The notes: generated by a model from the letters alone, not told the origin. A DNA stretch of 64,000 bases from Lentilitoribacter sp. Alg239-R112 (GCF_900537175.1 NZ_LS999833.1:1860001-1924000); one strand, 5' to 3'. Shown: positions 9,257 through 18,847, counted from the stretch's first letter. A program made the numbers and translations.

Positions 9257-10582
9257 TTATTTTCCATAAACCTGTTCTGGCAGCCACATTGCTATTTGCG
9301 GAAACACGATGACCAAAGTCAAAGCGAACAGCATAACCAAAACAAATGGTGCAATGGAGCCATAAATATCTCTAAGTGTGATTTCTGGTGGTGCCATGGC
9401 ACGCATCAAGAATAAATTGTAACCAAATGGTGGCGTCATATAAGCGATCTGGGTCGTGATCGTGTAAAGCACGCCATACCAAACAAGATCAAAACCCAAC
9501 GCCTGAACCAGAGGCACATAAAGTGGAGCAACGATTACCAGCATCGCCGTATCATCCAAGAAAGTTCCCATCACCAGGAATGAAAGCTGCATCAGAATTA
9601 GAATAACCCACGGATTTAGTCCAAGTTGGTCAGTGAATAATGTCTCAATTGCCTTAACGGCACCAAGACCATCAAATACCGCGCCAAAACCAAGCGCCGC
9701 CAAAATAATCCACATAAACATGCATGAAATTGCAAGCGTTTGACGAACAGAAACCTCAAAGACTTTTCGGTTCATGCGACCTTTTAAAACAGCAGCTAAA
9801 AAGGCCGTACTTGCGCCCACTGCGGAGCTTTCGACCAACGAAGTCCAGCCTTTTACAAACGGAACCATCATCACCGCAAAAATGAACAGCGGCAGCAAAC
9901 CCGCGCGTAGGAGCTTCATTTTTTCGCCAAAAGACAGATTATCTCTTTCATCCTCACTAAGCGCAGGACCAAGTTCTGGCTGTATGCGACAACGAATATA
10001 GATGTAAATCATGAACATTGCGGCCATCATCAAACCAGGGAACACCCCTGCTAACCATAGCTGACCCACAGGTTGGCGAGCGATCATAGCATAAAGAACA
10101 AGCACGACAGAAGGCGGCACAAGAATACCAAGTGATGACCCTGCCTGTATGACACCTGTGACCATGCGTTTATCATATCCGCGCTTAAGTAATTCTGGCA
10201 GGGCTATCGTGGCACCAATTGCCATGCCTGCAACCGATAATCCATTCATTGCTGAAATCAGGATCATCAACCCAATTGTGCCAATCGCTAGCCCGCCCCT
10301 AACAGGTCCCATCCAGACATGAAACATCTTGTATAGATCATCAGCGATTTTAGATTCTGATAAAACATATCCCATGAATATGAACATCGGCAGAGTGAGG
10401 AGCGGATACCATTTCATGAGCTTCATGGCTGATGAGAATGCAATATCAGAACCGCCAGTCCCCCACAGAGCTAAAGCGGCAATAGCACCCACAGCGCCAA
10501 TTGCACCAAACACGCGTTGACCGGTAAAAAGCATCAACATCATAGATGCAAACATGAAGAGGGCAATCATCTCATACGACAT
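9257..10582 (-). CDS. TRAP transporter large permease DctM
   Basis: Large membrane subunit of the importer, 441 residues with about 12 predicted transmembrane helices. It drives sodium-coupled uptake of the ligand delivered by DctP. Typical DctM signatures are present, such as NGLSVAGMAIGATIALPEL, the glycine/serine-rich SSLGILVPPSVVLVLY loop and MTPPFGYNLFLM near the C-terminus. The open frame runs to 10597, but ATG10582 has a GAGG about 8 nt upstream. It overlaps the end of dctQ by 9 bp, the usual coupled arrangement. Confidence 0.9.
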   Translation of the reverse strand: MSYEMIALFMFASMMLMLFTGQRVFGAIGAVGAIAALALWGTGGSDIAFSSAMKLMKWYPLLTLPMFIFMGYVLSESKIADDLYKMFHVWMGPVRGGLAIGTIGLMILISAMNGLSVAGMAIGATIALPELLKRGYDKRMVTGVIQAGSSLGILVPPSVVLVLYAMIARQPVGQLWLAGVFPGLMMAAMFMIYIYIRCRIQPELGPALSEDERDNLSFGEKMKLLRAGLLPLFIFAVMMVPFVKGWTSLVESSAVGASTAFLAAVLKGRMNRKVFEVSVRQTLAISCMFMWIILAALGFGAVFDGLGAVKAIETLFTDQLGLNPWVILILMQLSFLVMGTFLDDTAMLVIVAPLYVPLVQALGFDLVWYGVLYTITTQIAYMTPPFGYNLFLMRAMAPPEITLRDIYGSIAPFVLVMLFALTLVIVFPQIAMWLPEQVYGK

Positions 10583-11147
10583 TAGATTTTGCCTCACGCA
10601 GCTTGATTATATCTTTTAAGAGTTCTGATATGGCTTGAAGCAGCATTAGAAAAATTCCAACGCACATGATCAGTTTGATTGGCCATAAATATGGTCGCCA
10701 AGCCGTCGGTGAGCGCTCTAAACGCCCAACATCTTCCTGTCCGATTAACAGCCCGGCCAAAAATTGCATCGGTTCGTCGCTATAATGGCCGAGTGAATAA
10801 GCCATTGATCCCAAACCGCCATAAAGCAACACACCCAGATACAACATCAGGAATAAAACCGTTATCGCATCGACTTGAGCTTTCTTCTTTGTTGACCATT
10901 CGCCGTAGAACAAATCCATTCTAACATTAGAGCCCATCTGGATTGAATATGGCCCGCCCAGAATGTAGTAAGTCACCATAGCAAATTGGGCAATTTCAAG
11001 AGTCCAGAGAGATGGCAGAAAAAAAGTCTTGGAAATTGATGACCACATCAAAATGGCGATCATAACAAAAATACCATACATCATAATGCGACCAATGCGA
11101 TAGTTCACAGCATCGACAACGCGGATATATGATCTTGCAAAACTCAT
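10572..11147 (-). CDS. TRAP transporter small permease DctQ
   Basis: Small membrane subunit, 191 residues with four predicted transmembrane helices (first about residues 22-42, last about 158-178). It forms the QM complex with the following DctM. The motif around residues 65-80 (GGPYSIQMGSNVRMDLFY) is the conserved DctQ loop. The ATG overlaps the amidohydrolase stop by 4 bp (ATGA). The long loop between helices 3 and 4 is typical of mannitol/chloroaromatic-type TRAP systems, which agrees with the Tat-exported binding protein. Confidence 0.85.
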   Translation of the reverse strand: MSFARSYIRVVDAVNYRIGRIMMYGIFVMIAILMWSSISKTFFLPSLWTLEIAQFAMVTYYILGGPYSIQMGSNVRMDLFYGEWSTKKKAQVDAITVLFLMLYLGVLLYGGLGSMAYSLGHYSDEPMQFLAGLLIGQEDVGRLERSPTAWRPYLWPIKLIMCVGIFLMLLQAISELLKDIIKLREAKSNVV

Positions 11148-11908
11148 AAAACCACCGCTTTCGTCGTTTTATCTTTTGCCAGCTGGCCAAGAGCAGCCGA
11201 TATAAGGCTTTCCAAAGTATCGGCTATTGATGTGCAATCCTTGTGACACGTCAACAGGTCATTTCGCACTTCAATCATGACATTGAGCAAACCTTTTTCA
11301 ACACCATGTAATCGAATGGTATGAGTTACACCGTCACTGGGTCCATATGGTTCATTTCGCCTAATATTGAACTCTTGATAGCCTGCAATGGAATTTAACA
11401 TCGCATCAACGACACGAGAATCATCATCATGCAGCAGGCCAATTTCAACGTCTCGTTTCTGACCATTATAAACTGGCGTAAAACTATGAATAGTCACCAA
11501 CATTGGAGCGACTTGATGTTCTTCGATGGCTTTTTCTAAAGTACGTTTAAACGGTAAATAATAGTTCTCAACGCGATTTGTGATTTGAGCGCCAGAAAGA
11601 TTTTTGTTTCCCGGAACTTCAAATATTTCGCTTTTTTGCGGAACCGCATCAATCGCATCCGGCGGACGATTGCAATCATAGACTAAGCGTGAAATACGAT
11701 TAATCACAGCTGGTGCATTAAATCGATCGGCCAGTATACGAGTTACCGCTTCTGCTCCTGGATCCCATGCAATGTGACTGCTACGCGCTGGATCGACAAG
11801 CCCGAGTTCGTTGAAACATTCAGGGATAAAGGAACTTGCGTGTTCACACACAAAGAAGACCGGAGCCTGCGAATTATTACGGATATGATCAACAATTTCT
11901 TCGCTCAT
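11144..11908 (-). CDS. N-formylglutamate amidohydrolase family protein
   Basis: First gene of the minus-strand operon, 254 residues. It matches the FGase/HutG-like family: VFFVCEHASSFIPE near the N-terminus, HIAWDPGAEAVTRILADRF, the NRISRLVYDCNRPPDAI segment, and TIHSFTPVYNGQKRDVEIGLL. Family members hydrolyse N-formyl-L-glutamate in histidine breakdown, but no other hut gene is nearby. Placed with a gamma-glutamyl ligase, the enzyme may instead cleave a gamma-glutamyl or N-acyl amide at the end of the pathway; this is inference. ATG11908 lies 31 nt from the perfect palindrome at 11939-11954, and the gene is divergent from an RpiR regulator. Confidence 0.82.
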   Translation of the reverse strand: MSEEIVDHIRNNSQAPVFFVCEHASSFIPECFNELGLVDPARSSHIAWDPGAEAVTRILADRFNAPAVINRISRLVYDCNRPPDAIDAVPQKSEIFEVPGNKNLSGAQITNRVENYYLPFKRTLEKAIEEHQVAPMLVTIHSFTPVYNGQKRDVEIGLLHDDDSRVVDAMLNSIAGYQEFNIRRNEPYGPSDGVTHTIRLHGVEKGLLNVMIEVRNDLLTCHKDCTSIADTLESLISAALGQLAKDKTTKAVVL

Positions 11909-11938
11909 TAACCGGATTACCTTAAATTTATCACATAT

Positions 11939-11954
11939 CAGAATTGCAATTCTG
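11939..11954. promoter_or_regulatory. Perfect 16-bp palindrome, candidate RpiR operator
   Basis: The sequence CAGAATTGCAATTCTG is fully self-complementary. It lies in the 147-bp divergent gap between the amidohydrolase/TRAP operon and the RpiR regulator. RpiR proteins bind such symmetrical sites through an N-terminal helix-turn-helix, so this is the likely operator. A role at one or both promoters is inferred. Confidence 0.6.
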
Positions 11955-12055
11955 TTAAATTCTCTTCAATTCAAATCAGTTTGTCAATATTTGTTCTTAA
12001 ATTTTCTTCTCATTCCAAATTTATATGACTATACTCGCTGAGTAAGAGGTACCCA

Positions 12056-12922
12056 GTGACACCAAAAACAATTGCAGAAAAATTAAGAGATATGGCCGGA
12101 GGGTTAACACGTGCGGAGCGCCAGCTCTCAGATTCGATACTTAAAAATTATCCGGTTTCGGGTCTTGGGAGCATTACAAAAGTTGCTCATGCCGCCGAGG
12201 TTTCCACACCTACAGTTGCGCGCCTTGTACAGAAACTTGGATTTTCCGGCTTTCCAGATTTTCAGGCCAATTTACGCATTGAATTGGATGAAAAAATTTC
12301 CGGCCCTATCGCGAAACGTGAGCGATGGGCAAATGATGCGCCCGAAGGACACGTACTCAACCGTTTTACAGAAGCTGTAATCGATAATATAAGCCAATCT
12401 CTGGGCGACATCGATACTGCAAAATTTGATGCAACCTGCGCCTTATTAAGCGACCCAAAGAGAAAAATCTTTGTCGTTGGCGGGCGAGTAACCCGTACGC
12501 TGGCGGATTATTTTTTCCTACATATGCAAGTTATCAGGAAAAACGTTACGCATATCAGTTCGAGTTCAAATGCCTGGCCGCACTATCTTCTCGACATAGA
12601 TGAAGGTGACATTGTCGTTATTTTTGACATTCGCAGATATGAAAACAGCACACTAAAACTGGCTGAAATGGCACGAGAGAAAGGCGCGCAGATTATCCTG
12701 TTTACAGATCAATGGCAGTCACCTATCGGCCAACATACTGAATTCAGCTTTAGCAGCCGTATTGTTGTACCCTCGGCTTGGGATTCAAATGTAACCTGTA
12801 TGCTTATTGCAGAAATTATTATAGCGCAGGTTCAAGAAACTTTTTGGGGTGAAACCAAAGGTCGTATGGAAGAACTTGAAACGATGTTTGATAAGACACG
12901 ATTTTTTAGGAAATTTTCATAA
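12056..12922 (+). CDS. MurR/RpiR-family transcriptional regulator
   Basis: A 288-residue regulator with an N-terminal RpiR helix-turn-helix (residues about 1-77; VAHAAEVSTPTVARLVQKLGFSGFPDFQ is the recognition region) and a C-terminal SIS domain (about 105-250) that normally senses a phosphorylated sugar or related metabolite. The start is GTG12056 with AAGAGG a few bases upstream. It is divergent from the amidohydrolase-TRAP-ligase operon and separated from it by the perfect palindrome at 11939-11954, so it probably controls that operon. SIS domains are usually sugar-phosphate sensors, so the inducer of this amine-like pathway is an open question. Confidence 0.88.
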   Translation: MTPKTIAEKLRDMAGGLTRAERQLSDSILKNYPVSGLGSITKVAHAAEVSTPTVARLVQKLGFSGFPDFQANLRIELDEKISGPIAKRERWANDAPEGHVLNRFTEAVIDNISQSLGDIDTAKFDATCALLSDPKRKIFVVGGRVTRTLADYFFLHMQVIRKNVTHISSSSNAWPHYLLDIDEGDIVVIFDIRRYENSTLKLAEMAREKGAQIILFTDQWQSPIGQHTEFSFSSRIVVPSAWDSNVTCMLIAEIIIAQVQETFWGETKGRMEELETMFDKTRFFRKFS

Positions 12923-13007
12923 CCGCAGTTTTGTTTAAACCAGATTACACTTACTTAAATCTGAAATTTCATTAGAGCCGTCTTGAAGTAGACTCTTTAT
13001 CCAGCAT

Positions 13008-14711
13008 TTATCTGTCTACATAATTATTCACTAACTTCTGCAACTCTTCGTAGAAGCCTATTATCTTCCCAGAGTTTTCACGTTCCGAACAAAGCCTAGG
13101 GAAAGTTATCTTTGCGAAATGCGTTGGATCCAAATTTGGCCAGTTAGACTTCTGACTTTCTAACAAATCCATCGCTTCTTCAGGGCGATCCAATAAATTC
13201 AAAATGGCGGCGCGACGCATGATTGTATAAGGAATTTGGAAAATTTGCGCAGACTGTTCCTCAGCTTTCAAAGCTGCCTCATATTCTTCCCGGTTAAGAT
13301 GTAGCCAACCCAACCAAGTTAGCGTAACCCAACGAGCAGGGTTATCAGAATCAAGAGACTGATCAAAATCTACAACTTCATCCAAAACCTTATCGGGAGC
13401 CATAGAGCATGTGTAAGGAAGGACAATAGAGAAAAAACGCGCAAATCCATGACTTGGATCAACTTCGAGAACCCGCTTCATCATCGCAATAGAATCGTCA
13501 AGTTGTCCTAAATGCCAATAGTGCTGAGCGACATTGAAAAGCGCGTTTCCATCTCCAGCGCTTAATTCTAGCGCGCGCGTCGCACTTACCCTGGCTTCAT
13601 CAACAAATTCTTTTGTATCGGAAGCGCCATCTACGGCTGCAAGGTAAGCCAATTTGTCCGCCAAAACAGAATAAGCTGGACCGAAATCCGGATCTTTTTC
13701 CAAGGCCAAGCGGGCCAAATCAATGCGCTCTTTCTCCCAAGTTAATGTACTTTTTGCAGGGCCGGGAATCCATGTTGCAAGCACAAACAGCTGCGATGCT
13801 GTAAGCGTTCTTGGGTCACGTCCATCCAACGCTTGAACCGACGCTCCTAAAATACGCGAGCTCAATTCAGTAACAATCTGTAATATAGTATTGTCATTTA
13901 CATCAAATATTCTATGCGCTTTTGTCCAGTGAAGTCTGCCGGTATGGCCATCTGCCAACTCAATCGCAATATATCTTACAAAATCTGATTGCAGGCCTCT
14001 TATATTGATAATGAAGTCTACTTCATTATCAGCACCATTTGCATCTTTATCAGACAATAACTCTTCGGGTAAAATGATGGATAATGCCGAATTTCGAACC
14101 AGCGACGATTGTATATTTCTCGAAAAAAACTTCACATCTTCTTTGTCTTTGCCATATGAAAGGTTGCCGTTTTCTTCTCTTATTACAACGGTAATTGTAC
14201 CCGGGTCATGATCGTCGGTATTGGGACCCTCTGCCCCGCCCAAAATCCAACCAATGCACAGGCCAATTATCATTAAACAAACCAATAAACCCGCCAATAT
14301 GTAACGCTGTTTTAATTTTGTGAACCTCTCCTTATCCTGCGAAATCAACTTCAGTTGTTTTTTTTCATACAGATCCAAGTTCTTTGAGAATACGGGCCGA
14401 TAGCTACCAAGCGGAACTGATATCTTCAGATGCTCACTTGCACCCTCTTGTAGATAATATTCCTTCAATGCAGATCTTAGTCTGCGCGCCTGAACGCGAA
14501 TAATAGGATCATTTTGAGGGTCAAAATCAGTGGGATATTTGTACACATCAATCGCAATGGAATATGCTTTTAACTGGTCATCTTGACCGTTGATTTTTTG
14601 CGTAACAATATAGCGTAGAAATTGCCTCAATTTTGGAGATGATTTGAATACACCGGAGGAAAATATTCGTTCTAGTGCTGCTTCAATTTCATCATCTGTA
14701 AACGATTCCAT
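13008..14711 (-). CDS. Membrane TPR protein with winged-helix-like N-terminus
   Basis: A 567-residue protein of a type common in Hyphomicrobiales and often mislabelled adenylate cyclase. Residues 1-115 form a conserved domain (SSPKLRQFLRYIV, YSIAIDVY, DPQNDPIIRVQARRLRSAL, VPLGSYRPVF) thought to be DNA-binding-like. One transmembrane helix follows at about 145-168. A periplasmic domain and TPR-type repeats occupy about 325-560. The layout resembles CadC/ToxR-style one-component membrane regulators, but this is inferred from domain order. No cyclase catalytic motif is visible. It converges on the RpiR gene and appears monocistronic. Ligand and targets are unknown. Confidence 0.7.
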   Translation of the reverse strand: MESFTDDEIEAALERIFSSGVFKSSPKLRQFLRYIVTQKINGQDDQLKAYSIAIDVYKYPTDFDPQNDPIIRVQARRLRSALKEYYLQEGASEHLKISVPLGSYRPVFSKNLDLYEKKQLKLISQDKERFTKLKQRYILAGLLVCLMIIGLCIGWILGGAEGPNTDDHDPGTITVVIREENGNLSYGKDKEDVKFFSRNIQSSLVRNSALSIILPEELLSDKDANGADNEVDFIINIRGLQSDFVRYIAIELADGHTGRLHWTKAHRIFDVNDNTILQIVTELSSRILGASVQALDGRDPRTLTASQLFVLATWIPGPAKSTLTWEKERIDLARLALEKDPDFGPAYSVLADKLAYLAAVDGASDTKEFVDEARVSATRALELSAGDGNALFNVAQHYWHLGQLDDSIAMMKRVLEVDPSHGFARFFSIVLPYTCSMAPDKVLDEVVDFDQSLDSDNPARWVTLTWLGWLHLNREEYEAALKAEEQSAQIFQIPYTIMRRAAILNLLDRPEEAMDLLESQKSNWPNLDPTHFAKITFPRLCSERENSGKIIGFYEELQKLVNNYVDR

Positions 14712-14957
14712 GCGCCTAGACCGCTATTAAGCGGCACCTCAAAGAATTACTTCATAATAAATACACAGGCATAAACAAATGAGTCAACTAACACCAAATT
14801 TATGCCGGGTGAAATTGCGGATAACGAACACATAATAATCACAGATTAAGTTCGAATATTGCATCCATTTTACTGTAAACTCTGTAACTTTACCTAGTAC
14901 TATAGAGGAAATAAAGCTAGCCGTCTCGAAACTACTCCCTAAAATTTGAGATAAATT

Positions 14958-15674
14958 ATGAATTCCCCCGTGCACACAAACCTGCAGCGTGACGTCCCGT
15001 TTCTGATTGAAACCGGATCGGACATTTATAGCTACATGCATGAATTGATGCGAGATTATCCACTTCATAACATAAAGTTATTCGACACAAGTGGAAATGA
15101 TAGCAACATTGCAGCGCTTATTCCATTTGGTAGCATCTACCCAAATCGCGAAGCGGGCAACACTGGAAGCAATGTCAATTACTTTACTGTTTTAAAAGAG
15201 ATGAATTCAGCAACTGCTCCAAGCAAATGGGTTCTGGTCGATTGTAATAACATCAAATTAGTTGGATTATGCGATTTAATCTTCAATATATTCAGTACAT
15301 TACAGGATGATTTCGAAGTTACGATCCCATCTATTCAGCCAGACGGCAATTTATGCCTTATCGGATTTGGCGAAACCCCGATCCGAGCAACACCAACAAA
15401 TGAAGCCATCCGCAAATCTATGATGGCCGCTCACTTTATGGAAAAAATAGTTAGAATTATGATGTTGTGTAGCAAACCAGATTTCGAACTGACTTCGCGC
15501 GAGCTTGAATGTATAAAGTGGGTCGCAAAAGGAAAAACCAGCAATGAGATTGGCGCAATCCTTTCCATTACGGAAAGTACAGTAGATAAACATGTTTCTG
15601 CCGTTTGTCGCAAACTTAACGCTGTAAACCGCATGCAGATGATCGCAAAAGCGGTTCGCCTAGGGGTCATTTAG
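14958..15674 (+). CDS. LuxR-family transcriptional regulator (orphan)
   Basis: A 238-residue regulator. The C-terminal GerE-type helix-turn-helix is clear (about residues 175-235: LTSRELECIKWVAKGKTSNEIGAIL followed by STVDKHVSAVCRKLN). The N-terminal 160 residues have the length of an autoinducer-binding domain, but the conserved Trp/Tyr/Asp pattern of acyl-homoserine-lactone receptors is not obvious. No luxI-like synthase is in the window. It may be a LuxR solo answering to another signal. The spacing before ATG14958 holds only a weak GAGAT ribosome-binding site. A hairpin follows the stop. Confidence 0.82.
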   Translation: MNSPVHTNLQRDVPFLIETGSDIYSYMHELMRDYPLHNIKLFDTSGNDSNIAALIPFGSIYPNREAGNTGSNVNYFTVLKEMNSATAPSKWVLVDCNNIKLVGLCDLIFNIFSTLQDDFEVTIPSIQPDGNLCLIGFGETPIRATPTNEAIRKSMMAAHFMEKIVRIMMLCSKPDFELTSRELECIKWVAKGKTSNEIGAILSITESTVDKHVSAVCRKLNAVNRMQMIAKAVRLGVI

Positions 15675-15709
15675 ACATTTAGTGTAGATATTGGAATTGC
15701 ACTAAATGT
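15675..15709 (+). terminator. Hairpin downstream of the luxR-type gene
   Basis: ACATTTAGTG at 15675-15684 pairs perfectly with CACTAAATGT at 15700-15709, then ATTTAC follows. The stem is 10 bp and AT-rich with a 15-nt loop. It is placed as a terminator directly after the LuxR stop, though the T-run is poor. Confidence 0.5.
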
Positions 15710-16197
15710 ATTTACAAGCATATCGGAGCACCGCGATTGGGAGTTGTAATATCCTACTCAGCGAGAAGCGTTTGATCAGCTTTAAATCATTCGCAATTTT
15801 CTTGTAGCATATGATCATCTGTTAACGCCGCGCGCATGCAATATGCCTGCCAAAGTAATAAATGTTTTCTTCACAAAAGAACCCGGGAATTTAAAGTCTA
15901 GGCTTGAGTCCAAAACCGCAGTGACTCATTAATGATTTATCTATGAATTTAGAGAATCAGAAAAACCACTCCGTTTTATCTGGAGCTATCCGGTCCAATG
16001 TAAGCTCTCATCTACGTCTGAACAAATTCAGGCAACAAACCTATCTGTCACAAAATTCTCAATCAGGTGAAGTACGCTATTGATATCTAAACTCAATTGC
16101 CGCGACCTCAAATTTCGTAATTCGAGCGAAGAACGTTGACCAAGTTGGGAAGTCATCAATATATAATGGAGATGTTATTTTATTGGGAGAAGAGCAT
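15710..16197. other. Long intergenic region upstream of coxC
   Basis: This stretch of nearly 500 bp separates the LuxR gene from the cox cluster and probably holds the cox promoter. A 46-codon ORF runs at 15943-16083 but has no ribosome-binding site and no recognisable family, so I do not call it a gene. No strong palindrome was found by eye. Confidence 0.4.
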
Positions 16198-17349
16198 TTG
16201 CTCGAAATGACACATAATCACGGACTAATTTTCGCATCTTTACTCGTTGCTATGATGGCGGGCTTCACAGGTCTTAGTCTCATGCAAGGCGCGTCAAATC
16301 TAGCTATACTAGAGCGAAAACGTATTCTTGTTATGGCCGCAATTTCAATGGGAACTGGAATTTGGTCTATGCATTTCATCGCGATGTTAGGAATGAAGTT
16401 ATCCGCACCTTTTTTCTATGATGCGCTTATTACCCTTGCATCCGCATTGGTTGCTATTTTGGTGGTTGGTATAGCACTTATTATTTTGCACTTTATACCA
16501 AGAACAACAAAGACCAAACTAGCCGCCGGTATGATTGTTGGTTTGGGCATTCTCGTCATGCACTATCTTGGAATGTATGGCATTCGGTTAGTGCAACCTC
16601 AATATTCCATCATCGGTATTTTCGTAGCTATTGTTACATCAACTATTCTCAGCGTCAGCATGGTATTTATCTCCTATAGTGAAAGACGTAACAAGAACAT
16701 CATAGCCGGTACGGTCTTATTTGGCATTGCGGTTTTCACCGTACATTTTGTTGCAATGATGGGTACAAGTTTCAACAGTCTCGAAGATTTATCAGTACCA
16801 AACACATGGCTAAGCAACGAATTCTTGGCTATGGGAGTAGCTATTTCAAGCTTTGTAATAAGCGGATCATTCTTACTCATGAGTGTTAGCCTACTCCCCG
16901 CGAATGTCACAAAAGAAGTTGGTACAATTGAAAAAAAAACGAACGAAGACGTTCCTCACACACAAGGCCAACATGAGCAAAAAGCCATCAAAACGAACCA
17001 GCTAGCGACACCAAAACCGTTTAAAATACCGTATGAAAAAAACAACAGTACCTATTTTATAGATGCCAAAGACGTGGCTGCCGTGCGCGCTGAAGGTCAC
17101 TACACAATTTTGTACTCAGTCAATGAAAAACACTTTTGCCCATGGAGCATTTCACAAACAACAAAGCGACTATCCGATCAAGGTTTTTTACAAACCCATC
17201 GCAGCTATTTGGTTAATCCAGTTCACATAAGCAGCTTCGAGCGCACAAAAGACAATGGGTTTCTGCTTTTTGCTGCTTTTAGCTCGTTTGAAAAAGTTCC
17301 AGTTAGTCGCTCCAAACTCGTGGAAGTTCGTGAGAAGTTGGCGCTCTAA
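16198..17349 (+). CDS. coxC: MHYT-LytTR membrane regulator (CoxC/CoxH type)
   Basis: About 383 residues. The N-terminal half is an integral-membrane MHYT sensor with seven predicted helices and motif variants MHFIAMLGM, MHYLGMYGI and VHFVAMMGT, thought to bind a metal and sense a diatomic gas. A charged linker leads to a C-terminal LytTR DNA-binding domain (about the last 105 residues). CoxC and CoxH of carboxidotrophs have this architecture, and the gene lies just before coxM, as coxC does. The start is uncertain: TTG16198 has GGGAGA 7 nt upstream; ATG16207 and TTG16183 are alternatives. It probably links CO or redox sensing to cox transcription. Confidence 0.8.
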   Translation: MLEMTHNHGLIFASLLVAMMAGFTGLSLMQGASNLAILERKRILVMAAISMGTGIWSMHFIAMLGMKLSAPFFYDALITLASALVAILVVGIALIILHFIPRTTKTKLAAGMIVGLGILVMHYLGMYGIRLVQPQYSIIGIFVAIVTSTILSVSMVFISYSERRNKNIIAGTVLFGIAVFTVHFVAMMGTSFNSLEDLSVPNTWLSNEFLAMGVAISSFVISGSFLLMSVSLLPANVTKEVGTIEKKTNEDVPHTQGQHEQKAIKTNQLATPKPFKIPYEKNNSTYFIDAKDVAAVRAEGHYTILYSVNEKHFCPWSISQTTKRLSDQGFLQTHRSYLVNPVHISSFERTKDNGFLLFAAFSSFEKVPVSRSKLVEVREKLAL

Positions 17350-17480
17350 TAGTAATCAGAATTCGCATCTCATGAATTTTTTTCGCATCTCGTGCGCAGT
17401 GCTCCGCATTTCGAATATATGCGAATGCAATAGATAAAAATCTCATCCTATGTTGCTCTATCAATTAGATGGAGGAACTA

Positions 17481-18335
17481 ATGATACCAGCAGCATTTGA
17501 ATACCATCGCCCAAATTCTATCGATGACGCGATTAAAATTATCGTAGAACATGGCGACGAAGCGCGGGTTATCGCAGGTGGGCACAGTTTGATCCCCATG
17601 ATGAAATTGCGGATGGCTGATCTTTCACATCTGGTTGATCTACAGGCGATTAGCGAGCTGAAAGGCATCAACATTGCCGGCAATATTGTAACGGTAGGCG
17701 CCACAACAACTCAACATGAAATGATAGCCAGCAAAGAGCTCGCAAAAGCCGCACCAATCATTGTCGAAGCTGCACTTCAAATTGCAGATCCGCAAGTTAG
17801 ATATGTTGGCACAATCGGCGGCAATGTTGCCAACGGTGACCCGGGAAATGATATGCCAGGCCTCATGCAATGCCTAGACGCCACCTATACACTCGTAGGG
17901 CCAAATGGCTCTCGAACCGTGGCGGCACGCGACTTCTATGAGGCTGCATATTTTACCGCTCGAGAAGAAGAAGAAATTCTAACATCCATCTCCTTCTCAG
18001 CACCATCTGGTGGTTATGCCTATGAAAAGCAAAAGCGTAAAATTGGCGATTACGCGACCGCTGCTGCTGGTGTTTTGATTACCAAAAAAGGCGCGACATG
18101 TAGCCATGCGTCGATAGCATTAACCAACCTTGGGGACACACCCATTTATTGCGAGGAAGCAACAGCAATCCTCAACGGCTCTGATTTAAGTGCCGATGTC
18201 TTAGAAGCTGCCACAGTTGCAGCAGTCAACACCTGTGACCCTGGCGAGGACAATCGTGGTCCAATTGAATTTAAAAAACATGCAGCAAAAATCGTGATTC
18301 TCCGTGCCATCAAGCGCGCGATTGAACGCGCTTAG
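17481..18335 (+). CDS. coxM: Aerobic CO dehydrogenase medium (FAD) subunit
   Basis: A 284-residue flavoprotein subunit of the molybdenum CO dehydrogenase, passing electrons from the iron-sulfur subunit to the quinone pool. The two FAD-binding signatures are present: [15 protein letters not shown] (about residues 32-46) and [14 protein letters not shown] (about 111-124). Length is normal for CoxM. ATG17481 is chosen over ATG17469 because GGAGG at 17471-17475 would otherwise lie inside the gene. It is the first structural gene, followed by coxS after about 20 bp. Confidence 0.9.
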   Translation: MIPAAFEYHRPNSIDDAIKIIVEHGDEARVIAGGHSLIPMMKLRMADLSHLVDLQAISELKGINIAGNIVTVGATTTQHEMIASKELAKAAPIIVEAALQIADPQVRYVGTIGGNVANGDPGNDMPGLMQCLDATYTLVGPNGSRTVAARDFYEAAYFTAREEEEILTSISFSAPSGGYAYEKQKRKIGDYATAAAGVLITKKGATCSHASIALTNLGDTPIYCEEATAILNGSDLSADVLEAATVAAVNTCDPGEDNRGPIEFKKHAAKIVILRAIKRAIERA

Positions 18336-18355
18336 AAAACTGCCGGGGGATAATT

Positions 18356-18847
18356 ATGGGAAAAATGCACATCAAAATGAAAGTAAATGGCGAAGATGTT
18401 GAAACACTCGCTGAACCTCGTGAACTTCTTATCCATGTACTACGTGAAAAACTTGACATTACAGGCCCGCATATCGGTTGCGAAACATCACATTGCGGTG
18501 CCTGCACAGTCGATATGGATGGAAAATCAGTTAAGTCATGCACTGTGTTTGCTGCTCAGGCAAATGGTTCCGACATCACCACGATTGAAGGTCTTGGAAA
18601 TCCCGACAAGCTGCACATCTTACAGGAGATGTTTAAAGAACATCATGGCCTTCAGTGCGGGTTTTGCACTCCCGGCATGATCACAAGAGCACATAGACTT
18701 TTGCAAGAAATCCCTGATCCAACCGAAGAAGAAGTTCGGTTTGGAATGGCTGGAAACCTATGTCGATGTACCGGTTATCAGAATATCGTTAAGTCGATTT
18801 TGGCAGCAGCAGCTGAGTTAAATGCCGCAAAGGAGGCAGCACAATGA
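18356..18847 (+). CDS. coxS: Aerobic CO dehydrogenase small [2Fe-2S] subunit
   Basis: A 163-residue electron-transfer subunit with two [2Fe-2S] clusters. The plant-ferredoxin-like N-terminal cluster is ligated by Cys residues in [12 protein letters not shown] plus a Cys about 20 residues on. The C-terminal four-helix domain has CGFCTPGM and [14 protein letters not shown] precedes ATG18356. The stop overlaps the coxL start by 4 bp (ATGA), showing translational coupling of the enzyme subunits. Confidence 0.93.
   Translation: MGKMHIKMKVNGEDVETLAEPRELLIHVLREKLDITGPHIGCETSHCGACTVDMDGKSVKSCTVFAAQANGSDITTIEGLGNPDKLHILQEMFKEHHGLQCGFCTPGMITRAHRLLQEIPDPTEEEVRFGMAGNLCRCTGYQNIVKSILAAAAELNAAKEAAQ

Noticed and set aside
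11144..11908. HutG in a histidine-utilisation operon
   Set aside because: No hutH, hutU, hutI or hutF is present; neighbours are TRAP and gamma-glutamyl-type genes.
13008..14711. Adenylate cyclase annotation
   Set aside because: No class III cyclase catalytic motif is visible; only the DNA-binding-like and TPR regions fit.
15943..16083. 46-codon small ORF upstream of coxC
   Set aside because: No ribosome-binding site, no hydrophobic or conserved motif; probably chance.
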